A stretch of DNA of 64,000 nucleotides from an uncultured Polaribacter sp. (GTDB lineage: Bacteria > Bacteroidota > Bacteroidia > Flavobacteriales > Flavobacteriaceae). The stretch is from the NCBI RefSeq assembly GCF_947503875.1, contig NZ_CANNFH010000003.1, forward strand, positions 248,001 through 312,000. The letters run 5' to 3'. The notes under the pieces are model-generated. The model ran no database searches and was not told where the DNA came from. It worked only from the letters and a program-made list of their open reading frames with translations. Positions 55,099 through 61,767 of this stretch are shown piece by piece. The position numbers and the translations under genes were made by a program. Every line of letters begins with the position of its first letter. Positions within the stretch are counted from its first letter, which is position 1.

Positions 55099-56484
55099 AT
55101 GAAATCTCTATTCAAAAAATCAACTTTAGTTTTATCAGCAGCAGCATTACTATTTGCATGTGGTGGTAAAACAACAAAAAAAGAAACGACTACAGCAGCT
55201 GTAGCAACTTCAAAAACAAAACAATTAGATATTGAAAAACCACAATTAACGTTTGGGTTTATCAAGTTAACAGATATGGCGCCTTTGGCTATTGCTAAAG
55301 AAAAAGGATTTTTCGAAGATGAAGGGTTATTTGTTTCTGTAGAAGCTCAATCTAACTGGAAAAATGTTTTAGATAGAGTTATAGATGGTCAATTAGACGG
55401 CTCACATATGTTAGCTGGTCAGCCAATTGCTGCTGGCGCAGGTTTTGGTAGACAAGCAAAATTGATAACTGCTTTTTCTATGGATTTAAACGGAAATGGA
55501 ATAACCGTTTCTAACGATGTTTGGTCTAAAATGAAACCAAATGTACCAAAAGATGACAGTGGTAAAACAATACACCCCATTAAAGCAGACGCTTTAAAAC
55601 CTGTAATTACAGAATATAAAAATGCTGGTAAAGCCTTTAAAATGGGAATGGTTTTTCCTGTATCTACTCACAATTACGAAATTAGATATTGGTTAGCATC
55701 AGCTGGAATTCACCCAGGAATGTATACCAAAGAAAACGTACAAGGACAAATTGATGCAGAGGTTTTACTATCTGTAACACCTCCACCACAAATGCCAGCT
55801 ACTTTAGAAGCTGGAACTATTTTTGGATATTGTGTAGGTGAACCTTGGAATCAGCAAGCAGTCTTTAAAGGAATTGGTGTACCAGTAGTTACCAATTATG
55901 ATATCTGGAAAAATAACCCAGAGAAAGTATTTGTAATGACAGAAAAGTTTGTAAAAGAAAATCCAAACACGGCAATTGCAGTTACTAAAGCCTTAATTAG
56001 AGCTGGTAAATGGTTAGACAAACCAGAAAACAGAAAAGAAGCAGTAGAAATTTTATCAATGTCTCAATACGTTGGTGCACCAGTAGAAGTTTTAGCAAAT
56101 TCTATGACAGGTACTTTCGAATTTGAGAAAGGAGATAAAAGAGAAATGGAAGACTTTAATGTATTCTATAAGTACAATGCAACTTATCCTTTTTATTCTG
56201 ATGGTATTTGGTTTTTAACTCAAATGAGAAGATGGGGACAAATTCCTGACGCAAAACCTGCAGATTGGTATGCATCAACCATTAAAGATATTTACAGACC
56301 AGATATTTGGAAAAAAGCAGCTGCTTTATTAGTTGAAGAAGGTAATATTCCTGCTTCAGATGTACCAACAACAGATGGTTATAAGCCAGCTACAGCAGAT
56401 TTTATAGACGGAACAACTTATGATGCAAAAGACCCAATTGGTTACATCAACAGTTTTAAAATAGGAAACAAAGATAAAAAGTAA
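55099..56484 (+). CDS. nrtA: Nitrate ABC transporter substrate-binding lipoprotein (NrtA-like)
   Basis: A 461-residue lipoprotein (lipobox LLFAC, Cys21) of the NrtA/CmpA/SsuA family that binds nitrate or nitrite in the periplasm. Conserved blocks are [20 protein letters not shown] (about 50), [20 protein letters not shown] (about 97) and [20 protein letters not shown]. The Thr/Ala-rich linker after Cys21 is a flexible tether. It heads a transporter operon and is controlled by a TACGTA site. Nitrate is inferred over other anions from the neighbouring reductase genes. Confidence 0.88.
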   Translation: MKSLFKKSTLVLSAAALLFACGGKTTKKETTTAAVATSKTKQLDIEKPQLTFGFIKLTDMAPLAIAKEKGFFEDEGLFVSVEAQSNWKNVLDRVIDGQLDGSHMLAGQPIAAGAGFGRQAKLITAFSMDLNGNGITVSNDVWSKMKPNVPKDDSGKTIHPIKADALKPVITEYKNAGKAFKMGMVFPVSTHNYEIRYWLASAGIHPGMYTKENVQGQIDAEVLLSVTPPPQMPATLEAGTIFGYCVGEPWNQQAVFKGIGVPVVTNYDIWKNNPEKVFVMTEKFVKENPNTAIAVTKALIRAGKWLDKPENRKEAVEILSMSQYVGAPVEVLANSMTGTFEFEKGDKREMEDFNVFYKYNATYPFYSDGIWFLTQMRRWGQIPDAKPADWYASTIKDIYRPDIWKKAAALLVEEGNIPASDVPTTDGYKPATADFIDGTTYDAKDPIGYINSFKIGNKDKK

Positions 56485-56510
56485 TTTATATACACATTAG
56501 ATTTAAAATT

Positions 56511-57617
56511 ATGAAAGCAAGTTTAACACTAGGAAAAGTAACTGATTTTTTAGGCTTGGGATTTTTTACAACTTTAAAAGATTTATTTACCGGGAAATTA
56601 GAAAAAGAAGATTTTAAAGATTTCTTGCGCAAGTCCGTAGTTCCACTTGCTTCCATACTTTTATTTGTGGGTTTATGGCATTTAGGTGCAAAATCTTTGT
56701 ATAATACAGAGGCAGATTTTAAAATAGCGAAAGCATTAAAAGATCAAGGTCAAGCAGCAGCAGATGCTTTAACGGCTTGTATTGCTTCTGGAGAATCTAG
56801 TTGTCAACCTAATACATTACCTTCTCCTGCTCAAGTTTGGGAATCTTTTCAATCTTTATTAAGAGATCACAATATTATTAGCGCAGACAAAGCTGCTTTT
56901 GCAGAAAAAACAGCAACGTTAAACGCAAAAAGAGTTGCAGCAGGAAAAGATGCTATTGTATATACAGGAAGACCTTCTTTTGTAGATCAAATTTTTAGAA
57001 GTTTACAAACAGTTTTTGCAGGTTTTTTATTAGCCTTATTAATTGCTGTGCCATTAGGTATTTTTATTGGACTAAGTCCTACTTTAAAAAGTTCTTTCAA
57101 TTGGTTTATTCAAATCTTTAAACCAGTATCTCCAGTAGTTTGGTATTTACTAGTTTTTATGATTGTAAAGACAATTTTAATTGGCTCTACCAATGATAGT
57201 TCTTTTACCATTTCTTTTATTAGTGTTGGTTTGTGTTCTATGTGGGCAACTTTAGTAAATACTGCAATGGGTGTTTCTTCTGTAGATAAAGATTACATTA
57301 ATGTTGCCAAGGTTTTAAAACTAGGTACATTTCAAAAAATATTTAAAGTAGTATTACCTTCTTCTTTACCTTTAATTTTTACAGGTTTAAAAATTACATT
57401 ATCAGTTGCTTGGATGGTTTTAATTGCTATTGAACTTTTAGCACAAAGTCCTGGTTTAGGATTATTTGTTTGGGAAGAATTCCAAAATGGCGCAAACGAT
57501 TCTAATGCTAAAATTATTGTAGCCATGTTTGCCATTGGTATTATTGGTTTTCTACTAGACAGAATTATGCTAAGTATTCAAAACTGGGTATCTTTTGATA
57601 AAACAGACGCGATTTAA
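56511..57617 (+). CDS. nrtB: Nitrate ABC transporter permease (NrtB-like, extended)
   Basis: A 368-residue permease with the EAA loop YINVAKVLKLGTFQKIFKVV (about 262) that contacts the ATPases. The core helices lie at about 155-360. It is some 90 residues longer than common NrtB: after the first helix (about 42-60) there is a large soluble loop (about 65-150) with two cysteines in TACIASGESSCQP. This loop is probably periplasmic and may dock NrtA. It starts 26 bases after nrtA. Confidence 0.88.
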   Translation: MKASLTLGKVTDFLGLGFFTTLKDLFTGKLEKEDFKDFLRKSVVPLASILLFVGLWHLGAKSLYNTEADFKIAKALKDQGQAAADALTACIASGESSCQPNTLPSPAQVWESFQSLLRDHNIISADKAAFAEKTATLNAKRVAAGKDAIVYTGRPSFVDQIFRSLQTVFAGFLLALLIAVPLGIFIGLSPTLKSSFNWFIQIFKPVSPVVWYLLVFMIVKTILIGSTNDSSFTISFISVGLCSMWATLVNTAMGVSSVDKDYINVAKVLKLGTFQKIFKVVLPSSLPLIFTGLKITLSVAWMVLIAIELLAQSPGLGLFVWEEFQNGANDSNAKIIVAMFAIGIIGFLLDRIMLSIQNWVSFDKTDAI

Positions 57618-57620
57618 AAC

Positions 57621-57704
57621 GTGTAATTGTTTAACTGTTTAATCGTTAAAGCGATAATACAGTACCTAAGAAACTAAAACAGTTACACAATTTAACAATT
57701 ACAC
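57621..57704. repeat. Long interrupted inverted repeat between nrtB and the first ATPase gene
   Basis: GTGTAATTGTT (57621-57631) pairs with AACAATTACAC (57694-57704), and AACTGTTT (57633-57640) with AAACAGTT (57677-57684), enclosing a small ATCG/CGAT hairpin. It fills the 104-base gap inside the transporter operon and could adjust ATPase expression relative to the permease. Confidence 0.5.
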
Positions 57705-57721
57705 ACTTACACATCAAAAAA

Positions 57722-58570
57722 ATGGCATATTTAGAATTAAATAATATTTATAAAACCTACGGACAAGGTGACAATGAAACTGAGGTTTTATCGAACATCA
57801 ACCTTAAGATTGAAGAAGGGGAATTTGTGGCTATTGTAGGCTTTACAGGAAGTGGAAAAACAACTTTGGTAAACTTAATTAATGGTTTAATTCAGCCAAC
57901 AAGTGGCGAAGTTTTATTTAAAGGAGAACCTGTTATTGGCACTAGTCATGAACGCGGTGTAATTTTTCAAAACTACTCTCTTTTGCCTTGGTTAACTGTA
58001 GGTCAAAACGTTTTTATGGCAGTAAAAGAGGCTTTTCCAAAGAAAAGTAAATCTGAATTAAACGAAATTGTTAAGAATTACGTAGAAATGGTAAGTTTAA
58101 CGCCTGCCATTAACAAAAGACCAAAAGAATTATCTGGTGGTATGCGTCAAAGAGTTGCTGTTGCAAGAGCTTTAGCCATGAAACCAGAAATGATTATTAT
58201 GGATGAGCCTTTAGGTGCCTTAGATGCTTTAACTCGTGGAAATTTGCAAGATGAAATTTTAAATATCTGGGGTAAAGACAAGCGTACAGCTTTATTAATT
58301 ACAAATGATGTAGATGAAGGCATTTACATGGCAGATAGAATTATCCCTTTACGCCCAGGACCAAAAGCTACTTTAGGGCCAGAATTTAAAATTGATTTAG
58401 AGCGCCCAAGAGATAAAACAGAAATGAATGACAACGCTAATTTTAAAGAAACCAGAAATGCCATTATAGAGTATTTAATGGATATTGGAAATGAGCGTAA
58501 ATCTGAAGCAAAGGAAGCATATGTGCTACCAGAATTAACACCAAAAGATTTTGTAAACCAATTTAGATAA
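57722..58570 (+). CDS. Nitrate ABC transporter ATPase 1 (NrtC-like, without the binding-protein domain)
   Basis: A 282-residue ATPase with Walker [10 protein letters not shown] (about 40-48), signature [16 protein letters not shown] (about 138) and Walker [15 protein letters not shown]. The switch histidine position reads TNDVDEG, with Asn where the second ATPase has His (THDVDEA). The C-terminal 60 residues are the usual NrtC/D tail ([10 protein letters not shown]). Unlike cyanobacterial NrtC it has no fused substrate-binding domain. It is followed by the second ATPase after six bases, so the two probably form a heterodimer. Confidence 0.88.
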   Translation: MAYLELNNIYKTYGQGDNETEVLSNINLKIEEGEFVAIVGFTGSGKTTLVNLINGLIQPTSGEVLFKGEPVIGTSHERGVIFQNYSLLPWLTVGQNVFMAVKEAFPKKSKSELNEIVKNYVEMVSLTPAINKRPKELSGGMRQRVAVARALAMKPEMIIMDEPLGALDALTRGNLQDEILNIWGKDKRTALLITNDVDEGIYMADRIIPLRPGPKATLGPEFKIDLERPRDKTEMNDNANFKETRNAIIEYLMDIGNERKSEAKEAYVLPELTPKDFVNQFR

Positions 58571-58576
58571 AACAAG

Positions 58577-59407
58577 ATGAGCATTATAACAGAAAATTCA
58601 ATTATTAAAGAGGTTTTAAAAACAACAAGTTTTGCATCTAAAGATGTAATGTTAGATTTAAAAGATTTAAAAAAAGTATACCCAACACCAAAGGGAGATT
58701 ATGTTGTTTTAGAAAATTTAAATCTTCAGATTAAAAAAGAGGAATTTGTAACCATTATTGGTCATTCTGGTTGTGGTAAAACAACTATGCTTTCTATGAT
58801 TGCTGGTTTAAATTCAATTTCTGGTGGAAATATCTCTGTTTTAGGAAAACATATTAAAGGACCAGGACCAGATAGAGGTGTTATTTTTCAATCGCCTAGT
58901 TTAATGCCTTGGATGACTTCTTTACAAAATGTATTATTAGGTGTTAATCAGGTTTTTCCTCATGCTAGCAAAGCACAACGTAATGATATTGCAAAATATT
59001 ATTTACAAAAAGTAGGTTTAGAAGATGCTTTTCATAAAAAAGCGAGTGAATTATCTCAAGGAATGCAACAAAGAGTTGGTATTGCAAGAGCATTTGCTAT
59101 TAAACCAAAAGTACTTTTATTAGACGAACCTTTTGGAATGTTAGATTCTTTAACAAGAGGAGAATTACAAGATATCTTAATCGAAATCTGGAATAAAGAA
59201 AAAATTACTGCAGTTATGATTACTCATGATGTTGATGAAGCTATCTTTTTAGCAGACAGAGTGGTAATGATGACTAGTGGACCAAAAGCAAAAATTGGAG
59301 ATGTTTTAGACATCAACTTTAAAAGACCAAGAACCAGAAAATCTGTCTTAGAACATGATGATTATTACGCTTACAGAAAACATTTAATTGACTTTTTAGA
59401 GCACTAA
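58577..59407 (+). CDS. nrtD: Nitrate ABC transporter ATPase 2 (NrtD-like)
   Basis: A 276-residue ATPase with Walker A GHSGCGKTT (about 58-66), a signature in the variant form LSQGMQQRVGIARAFA, Walker B VLLLDEPFGMLDSL and the switch His in ITHDVDEAIFLADRVVMM. The N-terminal 25 residues are an extra segment before the ATPase core. It pairs with ATPase 1 (six-base gap). Both catalytic sites of the heterodimer use complementary halves, so the Asn in ATPase 1 affects one of the two sites. Confidence 0.9.
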   Translation: MSIITENSIIKEVLKTTSFASKDVMLDLKDLKKVYPTPKGDYVVLENLNLQIKKEEFVTIIGHSGCGKTTMLSMIAGLNSISGGNISVLGKHIKGPGPDRGVIFQSPSLMPWMTSLQNVLLGVNQVFPHASKAQRNDIAKYYLQKVGLEDAFHKKASELSQGMQQRVGIARAFAIKPKVLLLDEPFGMLDSLTRGELQDILIEIWNKEKITAVMITHDVDEAIFLADRVVMMTSGPKAKIGDVLDINFKRPRTRKSVLEHDDYYAYRKHLIDFLEH

Positions 59408-59526
59408 TCATTTAAAAACAACAAAAAAATTAAAAAAGATAATTGAGTATATGGATATTAAAATTCCGTAGGCTTAAGACATCTAAAATCAAAAATTAAA
59501 CAATCAAATTACTTAAAACAAAAAAA

Positions 59527-60822
59527 ATGAAAAAACAGTACTTAATTTTAACACTAATGTTAGCATGTTTTCAACTTACAACAGCACAATTTACATTAGA
59601 CGGAGAATTTAGACCAAGAACGGAATATAGAAACGGTTTTCAGACGCTAATACCAGATGGCGCAGATGCTGGTTTTGCGGTTAACACAAGAGTAAGATTA
59701 AATGCAGGATATCAAACAGATAACTTTAAGGTTTATTTAAGCATACAAGATTTATTAGTTTGGGGAGAAAATCCACAGATTATACCAGTAGATGCAAACA
59801 ACTCTTTTGCAGTATTTCAAGCTTGGGCCAACTTAAAATTAACAGATAATTCTGGTATTAAATTAGGTCGCCAAGTTTTATCTTATGATGACCAACGTTT
59901 CTTTGGTGGATTAGATTGGGCACAACAAGGTAGAAATCATGATTTGGCTTTGTATCAATATCGTAAAAATGACTTTATCTTAGACTTAGGTGTAGCTTTT
60001 AATCAAGATTTAGACGGTTTAGGTGGGCCTTTATTTGGTTTTCAAAATGTAGGTACAGCATACCCTGCCAACAACCCTTTTCAATATAAAAGCATGCAAC
60101 ATTTGTATGCAAAACAAACTTGGAAAGGATTTAACGCTAGTCTTTTATTAGTAAACTACGGACATCAAAACTTTGATGCAAATGGAGATGCAGATGGTGT
60201 AAATAGTTTATTTACGGCAGGTACTCATTTAAATTATACAAAAGGGAAGTTAGGTTTAGCCGGAAACGCTTTTTTACAAACAGGTACCTTCTTTAATGGA
60301 AGTACAGATGTTGGTGGTGCATATCTTTTGGGCTTAGAAGCTACTTACAAAGCAACCGCAAAAGTAAGTTTTGGAGCAGGTGTAGAATTAATTAGTGGAG
60401 ACGACGCAAGTACTACAGACCAAACAGAAGCATTTTTACCAACTTTTGGTACCAACCATAAGTTTAATGGTTTTATGGATTATTTTTATGTTGGAAATCA
60501 TGTTAATACTATTGGTTTAGTAGATATTCACGCTAGTGCTAACTTTAAATTAAGTAAAACTTCTAGCTTAATGGTTAAAGCATTAAATTTTAGTGGAGAT
60601 CAAGCATTACCAAGTGGGGAAAGATCTTTAGGTACAGAAATAGATTTAGTTTATGCAAAGAAATTTAAAGGTTACGCTTTAAAAATAGGATATTCTCAAA
60701 TGTTTGCATCAGATGGAATGTATGAGTTAAAAGGAATAACAGAGGCAGCTGCAAAAGAAACCCAAAACTGGGCTTGGGCAATGTTAATTCTAAAACCAAA
60801 ATTCTTAACAGGTAGCAAATAA
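59527..60822 (+). CDS. Alginate-export-type outer-membrane porin, probable nitrate channel
   Basis: A 431-residue exported protein (signal ends near TTAQ, about 21) of the alginate_exp barrel type. It starts FTLDGEFRPRTEYRNGFQ and has IKLGRQVLSYDDQRFFGGLDW (about 117, in two parts) and repeated beta strands throughout. No alginate or other polysaccharide genes are near. It directly follows the nitrate ABC transporter and precedes the response regulator, so an anion channel for nitrate is inferred from context. The 120-base gap after the ATPase gene may hold its own promoter. Confidence 0.75.
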   Translation: MKKQYLILTLMLACFQLTTAQFTLDGEFRPRTEYRNGFQTLIPDGADAGFAVNTRVRLNAGYQTDNFKVYLSIQDLLVWGENPQIIPVDANNSFAVFQAWANLKLTDNSGIKLGRQVLSYDDQRFFGGLDWAQQGRNHDLALYQYRKNDFILDLGVAFNQDLDGLGGPLFGFQNVGTAYPANNPFQYKSMQHLYAKQTWKGFNASLLLVNYGHQNFDANGDADGVNSLFTAGTHLNYTKGKLGLAGNAFLQTGTFFNGSTDVGGAYLLGLEATYKATAKVSFGAGVELISGDDASTTDQTEAFLPTFGTNHKFNGFMDYFYVGNHVNTIGLVDIHASANFKLSKTSSLMVKALNFSGDQALPSGERSLGTEIDLVYAKKFKGYALKIGYSQMFASDGMYELKGITEAAAKETQNWAWAMLILKPKFLTGSK

Positions 60823-60849
60823 TAACATATTTGTTTGTTCATGATGAAG

Positions 60850-60886
60850 CCCGAAGAATCTTTTTTCTTCGGGTTTTGTTTTTTTT
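60850..60886 (+). terminator. Terminator after the porin gene
   Basis: CCCGAAGAA (60850-60858), loop TCTTTT, TTCTTCGGG (60865-60873), extended by A-T and G-T pairs and followed by a long T run. It ends just before the operator of the response regulator gene. Confidence 0.85.
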
Positions 60887-60890
60887 ACTT

Positions 60891-60912
60891 TATTTAGAAT
60901 TACGTAACTTTG
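60891..60912 (+). promoter_or_regulatory. Response regulator promoter with half-conserved TACGTA operator
   Basis: TATTTAGAATTACGTA (60891-60906) has a perfect right half; the left half TATTTA is the same variant as at cobA. Its final TA begins TAACTTTG (60905-60912), the -7 element. No -33 TTG. The ATG is 23 bases downstream, suggesting the regulator gene is in the same regulon. Confidence 0.6.
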
Positions 60913-60935
60913 ATTTTATTTGATAATTTTTTAGC

Positions 60936-61598
60936 ATGGCAATTAGAGTTTTATTAGCAGATGACCACAGTATTGTTAGAGATGGTATAAAATACCTTTT
61001 AGAAGAAGAAAAAGATATAAAAATAATTGGCGAAGCCTCTAATGGCCAAGAAGCCCTAGAGTTTATAAACAATAACGAACTAGATGTATTAATTATAGAT
61101 GTAAGAATGCCAAAAATGAATGGTATTGAAGCTGTTGGCGTTTTAAACGAAAAACCAAATACAGTAAAATCAATTGTGCTTTCTATGCACGATTCTGAAG
61201 AATATATTTTAAAATCTATAGAGGCTGGTGCAAGTGGATATCTACTAAAAGATACCGACAAAAAAGAATTTATAAAAGCCATACATACTGTTTACAAAGG
61301 AGATAAATATTTTAGTGGAGATATTTCTAACATAATTGTGGCTAACCTACTTAAAAAATCCACTGAAACTAAAACACCTGCAACAGAAACAGCGACTCCT
61401 AGTAATTTTGGTTTAACAAAAAAAGAAAAGCAAATTTTACCTTTAATTTTATCTGGTAAAACAAATGCTGAAATTTCAGAAATATTACAAAATAGCAAAC
61501 GTACAATCGAAACGCACCGTTTTAATATGATGAAAAAAATGAATGTTAAAAATTTAATAGAGCTTTCTGCTAAAGCCGCTGAACTCCAGCTTAATTAA
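60936..61598 (+). CDS. NarL-type response regulator (REC + LuxR HTH)
   Basis: A 220-residue regulator with a receiver domain: acidic Asp9-Asp10, phosphorylation site Asp55 (LIIDVRMPK), Lys105. A linker rich in Thr and Ala (about 130-155) follows, then a LuxR-type helix-turn-helix (158-220; GLTKKEKQILPLILSGKTNA, then SKRTIETHRFNMMKKM). It is the only response regulator in the window, and the NarX-like kinase at 47521 is the only sensor kinase, so they are probable partners although about 11 kb apart. A TACGTA operator at its own promoter suggests autoregulation. Confidence 0.9.
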   Translation: MAIRVLLADDHSIVRDGIKYLLEEEKDIKIIGEASNGQEALEFINNNELDVLIIDVRMPKMNGIEAVGVLNEKPNTVKSIVLSMHDSEEYILKSIEAGASGYLLKDTDKKEFIKAIHTVYKGDKYFSGDISNIIVANLLKKSTETKTPATETATPSNFGLTKKEKQILPLILSGKTNAEISEILQNSKRTIETHRFNMMKKMNVKNLIELSAKAAELQLN

Positions 61599-61716
61599 AT
61601 ATACCGCTACCCTACCTTATTTAGCACCAATCTTAAAAATGTTGTTTTTTCTTTATAATACAAGATAAAACTACCATTTTCATAAAATTAGACCTAATTT
61701 TTTACAAATAAAAAAC

Positions 61717-61738
61717 TACGTATTAATACGTAATTTTG
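61717..61738 (+). promoter_or_regulatory. nasA promoter with palindromic operator TACGTATTAATACGTA
   Basis: The perfect 16-bp palindrome (61717-61732) is identical to the nirB one. Its last TA begins the -7 element TAATTTTG (61731-61738). A second -7-like TATTTTTG lies at 61739-61746. No -33 TTG is present. The ATG is 29 bases downstream of the first -7. Confidence 0.75.
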
Positions 61739-61767
61739 TATTTTTGAAGGATTAATTTCATGAATTT

